Source: CAYMCQ01 sp964389025 (GTDB lineage Bacteria > Verrucomicrobiota > Verrucomicrobiia > Limisphaerales > CAYMCQ01). From it: a stretch of 63,929 nucleotides of DNA. The notes beneath the pieces are model-generated. The model saw only the letters and a program-made list of their open reading frames with translations, made no database searches and was not told the origin of the DNA. This document shows, in pieces, positions 31,918 to 40,980 of this stretch. The first letter of the stretch is position 1. Every line of letters begins with the position of its first letter. Both the position numbers and the translations under genes were made by a program. The DNA lies in assembly GCA_964389025.1 (NCBI GenBank), contig CAYMCQ010000015.1, positions 1 through 63,929 on the forward strand, read 5' to 3'.

Positions 31918-33887
31918 GGCATCGCCGCGAGTTTGCCGGCTTCGGCTTCCCACTCGGGATTCAGTTCTGCCAATCTTTCCTGCGCGTGCAACAGTTCGCG
32001 GTTCACTTCCACGGCGCGACCGGTTTTTTCGTAAGTTTCCGGCTTTTCCAATTCAGCGGTGAGTTCAACCAGCCGCGCTTCGAGTTCCTGAATCTCTTTT
32101 TCCAACCGATGAACCAATTGCTGCTGCGCCTTGCGTTTGCCCGAGCGCGCCTGCCGTTGTTCGGCTTCGAGGCGCTTTTGCTCTTTGCGATTCACCGCGC
32201 CATCGGAGGGCGGAGTTACACGACGCCCTGAATTATTCCCTGAATTATTGGGACTCGTGGAACTCGTCCCTCCGGAAGTCAACGCCGCGCGCGCGGAAAC
32301 CGCCTTCGTCTTGTCCAAATAATATTGGTAGCCGCCGGGATAATGCTTGAGCTGGCCGGAGTTGACGTGGACGACGTGGTTCGACAATGCGCGAATGAAA
32401 TAAACGTCGTGGCTGATGAAAATGAGCGTGCCCTCGAACTGGTCGAGCGCGAACGCCAGCGCGTCAATGCTCGACATGTCGAGATGCGTCGTCGGCTCGT
32501 CCATGAGCAGAAGATTCGGCGGATCGAGCAGCAGCTTCACGAGCGCGAGCCGACTTTTTTCTCCACCACTCAACACGCTGACCTTTTTGAAAACGTCGTC
32601 GCCGCGAAACAGAAAACTGCCGAGCAACGTGCGGACGAATTGCTCCGTCACCCGCTGCGGCGTGTCGAGCGCCTCCTCAAAAACCGTCCTCGACGGGTCG
32701 AGCATGTCCACGCGATACTGCGAATAATAACCGGCCTTCACGTTATGGCCGAGCGTTCGCTCGCCGCTCTGCGGAACCAAAACTCCAGCGAGAATTTTCA
32801 GCAACGTTGATTTGCCCGCGCCGTTCGGCCCGACCAGCACGGTTCGCTGGCCGCGCTCCGCCTTAAATTCCATGCCGTGATAAACCACGTTCTCGCCGTA
32901 AGCAAAATGAATGTTTTCAAGCGTGATGGCTTTCAATCCGCTGCGCTGCGGTTGTGGAAATTGGAAGTCTATCTTTTTGTCGTCGCCCGTCGGCGCTTCG
33001 ATCTTTTCCATCCGGTCAATCTGCTTGAGTTTGCTTTGCGCCCGCGTGGCCATTGTGTTTTTCGCGCGGAAGCGGTTCACGAACTCCATCATGTGCGCGA
33101 TTTCGCGCTGCTGATTTTTGTAGGCGGAAAGAAGTTGCGCCTCGGCGGCTTCGCGTTGCACGAGGAAATCATCGTAGTTGCCGCGATAGCGCATGAGCTT
33201 GCTCTGCCGGATCTCCACGACGCTGCCGACGAGCTGGTTGAGAAATTCGCGGTCGTGGGAAATGACGACGATGGCACCGGGATAATTTTTCAAGTAGCCC
33301 TGAAACCAGATCAACGCTTCGAGGTCGAGATGGTTGGTCGGCTCGTCGAGCAACAGCAGATCCGGCTCCTGTGTGAGCAGCCGCGCGAGATGGGCGCGCA
33401 TCACCCAGCCACCGCTCATCTCTTTGGCCGGGCGGTCGAAATCTTTTTCGCGAAAACTCAAGCCCGCGAGAATCTGCTTCGCCTTCGCTTCAACCTGATA
33501 ACCATTTAGCTCGTTGAAACGGTCGTGAACGTCGTCGTGAATTATTTCCGGGTGCAACGCCTCGGTCGGATGGTTCGCGTCCCAAGCCTTGATGATGCGG
33601 CGCAACTTCACAAAGTCAGGCGTGATGGCCGTCGCGAGTTCAACGACAGTTTCATCACCGGCTGGCGCGCTTTCCTGCGGCAGATAACCGACGGAAACAT
33701 TTCGTTCCCGCGTGACTTCACCCGCGTCCGCCGATTCGTTGCCGAGGATAATGTTGAACAGCGTGGACTTCCCCGCGCCGTTCGGCCCGACCAGCCCGAT
33801 GCGGTCTTCGCGGTTCACCTGCAACGTGGCGTCGGCAAAAAGCACGCGCCCGGCGTAGGCCTTGCTGATCTCGGAAATCGTCAACAT
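31914..33887 (-). CDS. ABC-F family ATPase
   Basis: A 657-residue soluble tandem ABC protein with two Walker A motifs (GPNGAGKST), two signature motifs (EMSGGWVMRAHLA and LSGGEKSRLALV) and Walker B LLLDEPTNHLD / LLMDEPTTHLD, plus a C-terminal coiled coil. ABC-F proteins act on the ribosome E site. A linker insertion (GGTSSTSPNNSGNNSG) between the second ATPase domain and the coiled coil is encoded by a palindromic repeat. Start at ATG 33887, where LTISEISKAYAGRVLF begins. Confidence 0.92.
   Translation of the reverse strand: MLTISEISKAYAGRVLFADATLQVNREDRIGLVGPNGAGKSTLFNIILGNESADAGEVTRERNVSVGYLPQESAPAGDETVVELATAITPDFVKLRRIIKAWDANHPTEALHPEIIHDDVHDRFNELNGYQVEAKAKQILAGLSFREKDFDRPAKEMSGGWVMRAHLARLLTQEPDLLLLDEPTNHLDLEALIWFQGYLKNYPGAIVVISHDREFLNQLVGSVVEIRQSKLMRYRGNYDDFLVQREAAEAQLLSAYKNQQREIAHMMEFVNRFRAKNTMATRAQSKLKQIDRMEKIEAPTGDDKKIDFQFPQPQRSGLKAITLENIHFAYGENVVYHGMEFKAERGQRTVLVGPNGAGKSTLLKILAGVLVPQSGERTLGHNVKAGYYSQYRVDMLDPSRTVFEEALDTPQRVTEQFVRTLLGSFLFRGDDVFKKVSVLSGGEKSRLALVKLLLDPPNLLLMDEPTTHLDMSSIDALAFALDQFEGTLIFISHDVYFIRALSNHVVHVNSGQLKHYPGGYQYYLDKTKAVSARAALTSGGTSSTSPNNSGNNSGRRVTPPSDGAVNRKEQKRLEAEQRQARSGKRKAQQQLVHRLEKEIQELEARLVELTAELEKPETYEKTGRAVEVNRELLHAQERLAELNPEWEAEAGKLAAMP
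32208..32279. repeat. in-frame palindromic insertion in ABC-F gene (family D)
   Basis: Left arm cggagggcggagttacacga and right arm tcgtggaactcgtccctccg are inverted with about 3 mismatches in 25 bases. The same arm occurs at 10-40. Inside the ABC-F gene it encodes a Gly/Ser/Asn/Thr-rich linker. Confidence 0.8.
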
Positions 33888-34027
33888 AAGAAATGCGAGC
33901 TTACGTTGGATTCGAGTGCGAACACAAGAAGATGCAGCCATAATCGCCGTAGCAAAGGCGCAAATCGCGCAGTCACTGAGTCGCTGATTGACGGAATAAG
34001 GCAAGCATCATATTTTCAATTCAAAGT

Positions 34028-34243
34028 ATGAGAATAACAATTGACGTTGATGCATCTGAGTTGCGGCGGATTCAGAAAATCACCGGCCAAAAGAAGAAAT
34101 CTCCTGCCGTAAGCCAGGCATTGACGGAATTCTTGAAACTACAGGAGCGGCAAAAGTTCATTGAGCGCGCGGTGTCCGGCCAGACGGATTTTTCCATGAC
34201 GAATGAGGAATTGGAAGCCCGCGATGTCTATGAAGCTCATTGA
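34028..34243 (+). CDS. VapB-type antitoxin
   Basis: A 71-residue protein with a small N-terminal DNA-binding fold (MRITIDVDASELRRIQKITG, SPAVSQALTEFLKLQERQ) and an acidic tail. It overlaps the VapC gene by 20 bases, the usual arrangement of an antitoxin that neutralises a PIN toxin and represses its own promoter. Confidence 0.8.
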   Translation: MRITIDVDASELRRIQKITGQKKKSPAVSQALTEFLKLQERQKFIERAVSGQTDFSMTNEELEARDVYEAH

Positions 34244-34625
34244 CACGTCGGCGTGGGTGGAATTTTTGCGACGCAAGGGCGATCCGGTCGTGAAACATTC
34301 TGTGGCCCGACTGCTACAAGTGGATCGCGCCGCCTACACCTGCCCGATTCGATTCGAACTTCTCAGCGGCATGAAGGCGGGTGAAGAAGATGATCTGAAC
34401 CAGGCGCTGGCATTAAGCCATCACTTCCCGTTTGAGGCCGGCGACTGGAGCGAGGCGGCTTCGCTGGAACGCCAGCTTCGCGCCAAAGGGCTGACCGTTC
34501 CACGAAATGATTTGTTCGTGACCATCGTCGCCATTCGCACCGGACTGCCCATTGTCTGCCGCGACACACACTTCGACACAGCGCGTAAAATCGTGGGCAG
34601 CACTTTACAAGTGGAGCAAATCTAA
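34224..34625 (+). CDS. VapC-type PIN ribonuclease toxin
   Basis: A 133-residue PIN-domain protein: LIDTSAWVEFLRR carries the first catalytic Asp, RFELLSGMKAGEED the acidic middle, and VPRNDLFVTIVAIRTGLPIV with CRDTHFD the remaining acidic residues. VapC toxins cleave tRNA or rRNA; the target is unknown. ATG 34224 was chosen over 34230 because both fit and the former leaves the normal N terminus; the difference is two residues. Confidence 0.82.
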   Translation: MSMKLIDTSAWVEFLRRKGDPVVKHSVARLLQVDRAAYTCPIRFELLSGMKAGEEDDLNQALALSHHFPFEAGDWSEAASLERQLRAKGLTVPRNDLFVTIVAIRTGLPIVCRDTHFDTARKIVGSTLQVEQI

Positions 34626-34710
34626 ACTTTTGAAGAAACGCGCTTGGCTGAATCCCAAATCGCTGGCATATACCTGTAACCAAACCGCAGCCGAACCACT
34701 CCTGAAGTTC

Positions 34711-36195
34711 ATGAAATCAACAACTTTCTTTGCCAGCCTCGTCATTCTTTCCATCGCGCGTGTTGCGACCGCGGCTGATCCATCCGCCGACGTAAAAAAT
34801 TCCTGGCCGCAATGGCGCGGCCCGCTCGCCACCGGCGTTGCGCCAGACGCCGACCCGCCGACTGAATGGAGCGAAGCGAAAAACGTGAAATGGAAAGTGA
34901 AAATTCCCGGCGAAGGAAGTTCGACGCCGATTGTTTGGGGCGACAAAGTTTTCATTCTCAGCGCCCTGAAGACGGAAAAAACGGCCGGAAAGAAAACTGC
35001 AGCGACAGAAAATTTCCGCGGCAACCCGGCACCGTATGGAGACGGAACCAATTCCGAAGTAAAAACTCCGCCAACTGAAAACCCGCCGCCGCGCGAAGAG
35101 TCTCCAGCCGGCGGATCCGGCGGTTTTCGCAGAGGCGGCGGCCCCGGTGGACCGGGCGGCAATCGTGGCGGGCGGATGCGCGCCGAGGCGCCGAGCGAAG
35201 TTTACCAGTTCGTCGTTCTCTGCATTGATCGCAACACCGGCAAAACGCTCTGGCAAAAAGTCGCGCGCGAGGAAGTGCCGCATGAAGGTCATCATAAGGA
35301 TCACGGCTTTGCTTCCGCTTCGCCGGTCACGGACGGCCAGCTCGTGTTCGCCTACTTCGGCTCGCGCGGACTGCATTGCTACGACATGGACGGAAATTTG
35401 AAATGGTTGAAAGACTTCGGCAAAATGCAGACCAAGTTCAGCTTCGGCGAAGGCGCTTCGCCCGCATTGCACGGCGACAGGGTCATAGTGAATTGGGACG
35501 ACGAAACCGAAAATGATTTCATCGCCGCGTTCGACAAAAAGACCGGCGAGGAGCTCTGGAAAACTCCGCGCAGCGAAGGCACCGGCTGGGCAACGCCGCT
35601 CGTCGTCGAACACAACAGGAAATTCCAGGCCGTCATCAACGCCACCGGCAAAGTCCGCAGTTACGATCTCGCCGACGGCAAGGAAATCTGGTCGTGCGGC
35701 GGCCAGACGGCGAACGCCATACCCAGTCCCGTCGCCGATGCGAACACGGTTTATGTCACCAGCGGCTTTCGCGGCGCGGCAATTTTCGCCTTTGCGCTCG
35801 GCAAGACAGGCGACCTTGCGGGCACGGATGCGGTTCGCTGGAGTTACAACAAGAACACGCCTTACGTCCCGTCGCCGCTGCTCTCAGACGGTTTGATTTA
35901 CGTCCTCAAAAACAATGACGGCATCCTCACCTGCTTCGACGCGAAAGATGGAAACAAAAAATTTGAGGCTGCCCGGCTTGAAGGCATTTCCAGCGTTTAC
36001 GCTTCGCCCGTCGCCGCCAAAGACCGCGTCTATGTCCTAAGCCGCGATGGAGTCTGCGTCGTTCTGAAAAAAGGAACGGCTGAAATCCTCGCCACAAACA
36101 AACTCGGCGAGCACACCGACGCTTCGCCCGCCCTTGTCGGCAGAGAAATCTTCATCCGCGGCGCGGAGAACCTCTATTGCATCGCGGAAAAATAG
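34711..36195 (+). CDS. secreted PQQ-type beta-propeller protein (1)
   Basis: A 494-residue protein with a signal peptide ending near VATAA and the typical opening WPQWRGPLATGVAPD. Repeated propeller blades follow (DRNTGKTLWQKVAREEV, DKKTGEELWKTPRSEG, LADGKEIWSCGG). A Gly/Arg/Pro-rich loop (FRRGGGPGGPGG) at about residue 140-155 interrupts the second blade. BamB-like in fold but in this phylum such proteins are mostly extracellular and of unknown ligand. It overlaps no gene but is 20 bases from the second propeller gene, so they are likely co-transcribed. Confidence 0.8.
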   Translation: MKSTTFFASLVILSIARVATAADPSADVKNSWPQWRGPLATGVAPDADPPTEWSEAKNVKWKVKIPGEGSSTPIVWGDKVFILSALKTEKTAGKKTAATENFRGNPAPYGDGTNSEVKTPPTENPPPREESPAGGSGGFRRGGGPGGPGGNRGGRMRAEAPSEVYQFVVLCIDRNTGKTLWQKVAREEVPHEGHHKDHGFASASPVTDGQLVFAYFGSRGLHCYDMDGNLKWLKDFGKMQTKFSFGEGASPALHGDRVIVNWDDETENDFIAAFDKKTGEELWKTPRSEGTGWATPLVVEHNRKFQAVINATGKVRSYDLADGKEIWSCGGQTANAIPSPVADANTVYVTSGFRGAAIFAFALGKTGDLAGTDAVRWSYNKNTPYVPSPLLSDGLIYVLKNNDGILTCFDAKDGNKKFEAARLEGISSVYASPVAAKDRVYVLSRDGVCVVLKKGTAEILATNKLGEHTDASPALVGREIFIRGAENLYCIAEK

Positions 36196-36215
36196 ACACC
36201 GGGAGAAACAATTCA

Positions 36216-37628
36216 GTGTTCGCCAGTGGAAAAATATTTTTGTCGGCGCTCTGGTGCGCGAGTCTTGCTTTTGCATCGCCCGCCGCGCAAACAAACGAAG
36301 ACTGGCCATGTTTCCTCGGCCCGCGCGGCGACAACACTTCCAGCGAAACCGGCCTGCTTGACCGATGGTCCACAAACGGCCCGCCGTTGCTCTGGGAAAA
36401 AATTGCCGGCACAGGTTACAGCGCGCCGTCGGTGCGTGGCGGTTTGATCGTGCTGCATCATCGCATCGCCGACGAAGAGATCGTCGAAGCGATGGACGCG
36501 CTCACCGGCAAAACCAAGTGGACGCACAAAGATGCGAGCCGTTTTGTTGACCCGTTCGGCTACAACAACGGCCCGCGCTGCACGCCGTTGCTCACGTCGA
36601 ACCGCTGCTACACGTTTGGCGCGGAAGGGAAGCTGACCTGCCTCAATCTCGCGAGCGGCGACGTGATCTGGCAGCGGGACACGGCCAAAGATTGGAACGT
36701 GCCGGAGCCATTTTTTGGTGTTGGCAGCACGCCGTTGCTTGAGGACGGGAAGTTGATTGTGATGATCGGCGGACAACCGGACGCTGGCGTCGTCGCGCTC
36801 AATCCTGAAACTGGAAAAACAATCTGGGAAAGCGTCGGCAAAAAAACGTGGAACGGCGTCAAGACAATCGGCTGGCGGCAGGAGCAGCCTTACCAGTGGA
36901 GCGGTCACGAAAAATCCACCAGCTACGCCTCGCCCATTGCCGCGACGATTCACGGCCAGCGACACCTGTTTTGCCTGATGCGACAGGGACTCGTCTCGCT
37001 CAACCCAGCGAACGGCGAAGTCCGGTTTAGCCGCTGGTTTCAATCCTTCGTCAACGAATCTGTCAACGCGATGACGCCCGTTGTCCGCGACGATTTGGTT
37101 TTTATTTCCGCCGCGTATTTTCGCGTCGGCTCGGTGGCGCTGCGCGTGAAGCCGGATGGCCGCTCGTTCGAGGAAGTCTGGAGCAGTCCGAAAAATCCGT
37201 TCGAGCGTAATCCCGATGGAACTTATCCCGCGCCGGTTTTGGAAATCCATTTCAACACGCCTGTTTTGCACGACGGATTCCTCTACGCCTTCAGCGGACG
37301 CAACGAACCTGACGCGAGTTTCCGCTGCGTCGAACTCAAGACCGGCAAGCTGATGTGGGGTCGCAGTGAAAGTTTTCCGGCGCACAGCGCAAAACAACCC
37401 GCCGTTTACGGACGCGGCTCGGCGATTCTTGCCGACGGCAAACTCATCGCGCTCGGCGAAGGCGGCAAGCTCGGATTGTTCCGTCCGAATCCGCGAGAGC
37501 CGGTCGAAATCTGCTCATGGCAGGTCCCGCAACTGCATTATCCCTGCTGGGCCGCGCCCGTGCTCTCTCGCAAAAAACTTTATCTGCGAAGCGAAGACCG
37601 GCTGGTGTGTTTGGATTTGGTGAAGTGA
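36216..37628 (+). CDS. secreted PQQ-type beta-propeller protein (2)
   Basis: A 470-residue protein. GTG 36216 is preceded at good spacing by GGGAGA (36201-36206), and gives a signal peptide (FLSALWCASLAFASPAAQ). The domain starts WPCFLGPRGDNTSSETGLL, and blades include DALTGKTKWTHKD, LASGDVIWQRDT and ELKTGKLMWGRSE. It is probably exported and binds or scaffolds other proteins; no PQQ-dehydrogenase catalytic residues were noticed. Confidence 0.8.
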   Translation: MFASGKIFLSALWCASLAFASPAAQTNEDWPCFLGPRGDNTSSETGLLDRWSTNGPPLLWEKIAGTGYSAPSVRGGLIVLHHRIADEEIVEAMDALTGKTKWTHKDASRFVDPFGYNNGPRCTPLLTSNRCYTFGAEGKLTCLNLASGDVIWQRDTAKDWNVPEPFFGVGSTPLLEDGKLIVMIGGQPDAGVVALNPETGKTIWESVGKKTWNGVKTIGWRQEQPYQWSGHEKSTSYASPIAATIHGQRHLFCLMRQGLVSLNPANGEVRFSRWFQSFVNESVNAMTPVVRDDLVFISAAYFRVGSVALRVKPDGRSFEEVWSSPKNPFERNPDGTYPAPVLEIHFNTPVLHDGFLYAFSGRNEPDASFRCVELKTGKLMWGRSESFPAHSAKQPAVYGRGSAILADGKLIALGEGGKLGLFRPNPREPVEICSWQVPQLHYPCWAAPVLSRKKLYLRSEDRLVCLDLVK

Positions 37629-37632
37629 AATT

Positions 37633-38001
37633 TCAATGCTTGCGTCGATTCTGTTCGAACGCACCACCCGAAACAGTCTGAACACTTTGGCTTCCCTTTT
37701 TCGCCTCCTTTAGTTTCGGCGGCCGAAAACAATTGTGCTTCGGCCATCGAATATAGTTTTCAGGTAGCAAACCGTGTTCGACGCAAAGACGAAACCAGCC
37801 GAGTGGTTTGGCTTTCTTGAACCAAAACTCTGCTTCTTTTTGACTCGTGGCATCGTTTTCGGGAATTTTCAACCACTCACGATCGTTGAGTTCGATTAAT
37901 TCGGCAAAACACTTCAGTGTTTCAAGACTCGGACGTTGCTCATCCTGAATTGCTACAAGAAGAGCTTCCCGAGTTTTCTTAATGGCTTCTGCCAAATTCA
38001 T
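37633..38001 (-). CDS. hypothetical protein
   Basis: A 122-residue soluble protein of unknown function. It begins MNLAEAIKKTREALLVAIQD, a helical stretch, and contains KKAKPLGWFRLCVEHGLLP, followed by a basic, low-complexity tail. No family was recognised. It converges with the second propeller gene. Confidence 0.45.
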   Translation of the reverse strand: MNLAEAIKKTREALLVAIQDEQRPSLETLKCFAELIELNDREWLKIPENDATSQKEAEFWFKKAKPLGWFRLCVEHGLLPENYIRWPKHNCFRPPKLKEAKKGSQSVQTVSGGAFEQNRRKH

Positions 38002-38075
38002 AAGAACCTCAGCATTTTACCTGCATATAAACACCTATCGCTTCTTCGCCTTTTGTTCCGCTTCATCTTCATGCT

Positions 38076-38173
38076 TCACATGAAAGCCAATTTCCCGGCC
38101 TTGGTTTCCGGCGGCGACATTAACTGCCGGATGCCGTCAAAGACAACTTTGAACTGGGCGTCGTATTTTCCAT
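38076..38173 (-). pseudogene. 3' remnant of an ORF6N-domain gene
   Basis: The sequence reads KYDAQFKVVFDGIRQLMSPP and then ETKAGKLAFM before a TGA at 38076-38078. This resembles the C-terminal part of ORF6N-domain phage/plasmid proteins. It begins within 10 bases of the HigA stop and in the same frame; the rest of the gene is absent. Confidence 0.6.
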
Positions 38174-38174
38174 T

Positions 38175-38459
38175 TCACGCTTCAACCAATTGGATGACCA
38201 AATTCTTCCCAAGCGCATGAGCCACCCGTTCGATGGTGGAAAGGCGCACGTCTTCAGCATGGTTTTCCAAACGCGAGATGGCTGACTTGCGGGTCTTGGT
38301 GCGGCGGGCAAGGTCTTCCTGCGTGATGCCCGCGCGTTCGCGCGCCTGGCGCAGGAGCACGCCGACTTTGAATTCCTGATAGCCACTTTCAAAATTCTCG
38401 TTGAACTTCGCGTCGCGCTTTTTGCGGCGGCTGATGTATTTGTCGAGGTCGTCTTTCAT
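38175..38459 (-). CDS. HigA-type XRE-family antitoxin
   Basis: A 94-residue helix-turn-helix protein (VGVLLRQARERAGITQEDLA, then RKSAISRLENHAEDVRLSTI) typical of antitoxins that follow RelE/HigB toxins. Its ATG overlaps the toxin stop (ATGA at 38456-38459). The stop codon is directly followed by the ORF6N remnant. Confidence 0.82.
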   Translation of the reverse strand: MKDDLDKYISRRKKRDAKFNENFESGYQEFKVGVLLRQARERAGITQEDLARRTKTRKSAISRLENHAEDVRLSTIERVAHALGKNLVIQLVEA

Positions 38460-38764
38460 CGTTTTGTCTTTCGGTTCAGGTAATCGCGCCTGCGCTGTTC
38501 GGCGAGTTCGATTTCCCGATGCGGAGTTTTCTGTGTTTTCTTTGCAAATGCATTGGTCAGGACAATCAGCCTGCCCGCGTCCCAAAAACCCAGCAGCCGG
38601 AACGCATCGCCGCCAAATTCGGCTCGCACTCCCCAGAGATCGTCCGTGCCTTCCAGCTTCTTGAAATATTGCCGGGGCACGATGGGCAGATCCTTCACAA
38701 GCCGGAGCACCCATGCCACTTTCTGCGCCTGCTTTGATCCCAGCCCGTCGAAAAACTCTTCCAC
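38456..38764 (-). CDS. RelE/HigB-type toxin with premature amber near its original start
   Basis: A 102-residue phage-derived HigB/RelE toxin: EEFFDGLGSKQAQKVAWVLR, YFKKLEGTDDLWGVRAEFGG and GFWDAGRLIVLTNAFAKKTQ. The normal start would be ATG 38809 with the N terminus MREIQF, but codon 7 is TAG (38789-38791) where the family has an aromatic residue, after which RNASGDCPVEEFF continues in frame. Translation could restart at GTG 38764; otherwise the toxin is dead. The mRNA-cleaving activity is inferred from family. Confidence 0.75.
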   Translation of the reverse strand: MEEFFDGLGSKQAQKVAWVLRLVKDLPIVPRQYFKKLEGTDDLWGVRAEFGGDAFRLLGFWDAGRLIVLTNAFAKKTQKTPHREIELAEQRRRDYLNRKTKR

Positions 38765-38816
38765 CGGGCAATCGCCAGAGGCATTGCGCTAGAATTGAAT
38801 TTCCCGCATCCGCGGG

Positions 38817-38846
38817 AAGTTAGCACATTTGTGAACTTGGCGTCAA
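38817..38846 (-). promoter_or_regulatory. putative sigma70-type promoter of the HigBA module
   Basis: TTGACG (minus strand, 38846-38841), a 17-base spacer and CTAACT/TAACTT lie just before ATG 38809. The -10 box is weak; assignment rests on position and spacing. Confidence 0.35.
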
Positions 38847-38934
38847 TGTCGCGAGCAGGAAAAATCGTTTTCTTCCCGCGCTTCAACCTGCTAATTTCTC
38901 CCTTGGCGGCAAAACCCAAACAACAGGAAATCAC

Positions 38935-39570
38935 ATGAAAAAATATCTCGTTGAATTCATCGGCACGTTTTTCCTCGTCTTCGTCGTCGGCATGACGGTT
39001 ATCGCACCGGGCGCGGGTGCGCTTGCGCCCATTGCCATCGGAGCCACGCTCATGGTCATGGTCTATGCGGGCGGACACATTTCCGGCGGGCACTTCAATC
39101 CCGCCGTGACCGTCGCCGTCTGGCTGCGCGGCAAATGCGCCACCGCCGACGTGCCGGGCTACATCGTTTCGCAGATCGTCGCGGCGACCGTCGCGTCGTT
39201 CGCAGTCCTTTTTCTCAAAGGCAATCCGGTGATGCCGCCGCCAGGCGAACTTGACGTCGCGAAATCGTTGCTCGCGGAATTTCTCGGCACGTTCGCGCTC
39301 GCGTGGGTGGTGTTGAACACCGCCACAGCCAAAGGGACCGCCGGGAATTCAAATTATGGACTCGCCATCGGCTTCACGGTGGTCGTCATGGCGTTTGCAG
39401 TCGGCGGAATTTCCGGCGGCGCGTTCAATCCCGCCGTTGCCACCGGCATCACGTTGATGAAACTGGTCAGCGGCGTGAATGTCTGGATTCACCTCGTCGC
39501 GGATTTTTCCGGAGGCATCGCGGCGGCACTCGCGTTCAAGGCTCTGAGCGCGGAAGATCACAGAACCTAA
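38935..39570 (+). CDS. aquaporin (MIP family channel)
   Basis: A 211-residue, six-helix channel with both pore motifs: HFNPAVTVAVWLRGK and AFNPAVATGITLMKL. Start MKKYLVEFIGTFFLVF is typical. It conducts water and possibly small neutral solutes; the selectivity-filter residues were not assigned. Confidence 0.9.
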   Translation: MKKYLVEFIGTFFLVFVVGMTVIAPGAGALAPIAIGATLMVMVYAGGHISGGHFNPAVTVAVWLRGKCATADVPGYIVSQIVAATVASFAVLFLKGNPVMPPPGELDVAKSLLAEFLGTFALAWVVLNTATAKGTAGNSNYGLAIGFTVVVMAFAVGGISGGAFNPAVATGITLMKLVSGVNVWIHLVADFSGGIAAALAFKALSAEDHRT

Positions 39571-39666
39571 GCTTCCTTACGGAAAAGCTGCAGGGAAACC
39601 TAATAAACTTTTCACGCATGGTATTGTCTGGCCCAAGTCGCAGTTGACGAAACCGGAGATTGAATC

Positions 39667-40959
39667 ATGAAATTGTTTTCGTTTTGTTTCGTGCTCCTCG
39701 CGCTGCGGTGTTTTGCCCAAACAACCGAGAAATACGAACTGCCGCCAATCAATTACTCCAAAGCAACGCCACAGGACGCAACGGAGACACTACAAAAACA
39801 AATCACGACCGGCGAAGTCCGATTCAAAGGTAACGACCGGGAGATTGTTCGCGATCTTCTCCGCCAACTGCGGGTTCCGGTGGAAAGCCAGGTCGTTGTT
39901 TTCTCAAAAACCAGTTTCCAGCGAGACCGCATCCGACCGGAACATCCGCGCGCGATCTACTTTTCCGACAATTGTTATATCGGCTGGGTTCCGGGCGGGC
40001 TTGTCGAGGTGACAACGATCGATCCGGTGCTTGGGCCGATTTTTTACACGTTGAGCCCGGCCGCGCTCCGGGCGAATTCGCCGCAGACTTTTGTTCGCGA
40101 CGGCGATTGCCTTCGTTGTCACGGCGGAAATTTCGTGAGGGGCATTCCTGGCGTTTTCGTGCGCTCGGTCTTTGCCGATAAGGAAGGCGAGCCGTTGCTC
40201 AGGCACGGTTCTGAAGTGGTGGACATGCACACGCCATTCACAAATCGCTGGGGCGGCTGGTATGTGACCGGCAAACATGGCGCTGCGCTGCATCGCGGAA
40301 ATGTTTTCGCACGCGAGAAGCAGGAAAAGTTGTCCGTTGATTTCAGATCGGGTGCGAATATTCGTGACCTCTCGAAATTCTTCGACACGGAAGAGTATCT
40401 TTCTGGCAGCAGCGACATCGTCGCGTTGCTCGTGCTTGAATGCCAGACAGCGGTGCAAAACACCCTCACACGCGCCTCGGTGAACTGCCGCTACATGTTG
40501 CTCTATCAGAAAAATCTCCAACACGACTTGAAAGAGCCGGTGTCCGACGAATTGGTTTACGACAGTGTGAAAAGCGTCTTCAACGGCGCGGCGAAGGAGA
40601 TCGTGGACGACCTGCTCTTCCACGACGAGGCCAGATTGCCTGAAGGACTCGAAGGCTCGCCGGATTTTCAACGCGCGTTTCAAGCCGACGCTCCCCGCAC
40701 AAGCGCGGGCGATTCGCTAAAGGACTTTTCGCTCGACGGCCACCTGTTCAAAAACCGCTGCCACTACCTTGTTTACTCCGACGTATTTCTGCAATTACCC
40801 GCGCAACTTAAACGCCTCGTTTACGAGCGTCTCGCGACGATTCTTAAATCTACAAAACCGGAACCGCGCTACGCTTATCTCGGAAAAGAGGAACGCCACC
40901 GCATCACCGCGATTCTTCAGACGACGCACAAGGAATTAGCGGCGGCGCTGGCGCAATAA
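39667..40959 (+). CDS. secreted monohaem protein of unknown function
   Basis: A 430-residue protein with signal peptide MKLFSFCFVLLALRCFAQ and a single CXXCH haem site (CLRCHGGNFV) near residue 150. The following GVFVRSVFADKEGEP and TNRWGGWYVTGKHG are likely to surround the haem. The C-terminal half is helical. Similar proteins occur near surface-attached Verrucomicrobia/Planctomycetes genes but have no known role. Transfer of electrons outside the cell is a guess. Confidence 0.65.
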   Translation: MKLFSFCFVLLALRCFAQTTEKYELPPINYSKATPQDATETLQKQITTGEVRFKGNDREIVRDLLRQLRVPVESQVVVFSKTSFQRDRIRPEHPRAIYFSDNCYIGWVPGGLVEVTTIDPVLGPIFYTLSPAALRANSPQTFVRDGDCLRCHGGNFVRGIPGVFVRSVFADKEGEPLLRHGSEVVDMHTPFTNRWGGWYVTGKHGAALHRGNVFAREKQEKLSVDFRSGANIRDLSKFFDTEEYLSGSSDIVALLVLECQTAVQNTLTRASVNCRYMLLYQKNLQHDLKEPVSDELVYDSVKSVFNGAAKEIVDDLLFHDEARLPEGLEGSPDFQRAFQADAPRTSAGDSLKDFSLDGHLFKNRCHYLVYSDVFLQLPAQLKRLVYERLATILKSTKPEPRYAYLGKEERHRITAILQTTHKELAAALAQ

Positions 40960-40980
40960 AATTGCCATTGGTTTAGCTCC

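Noticed and set aside
7818..38809. Reassignment of TAG to a sense codon
   Set aside because: Three conserved-looking frames have a TAG (dus, HigB, gltX copy B), but TAG is also the normal stop of hisG and of other genes, so separate mutations are the simpler explanation.
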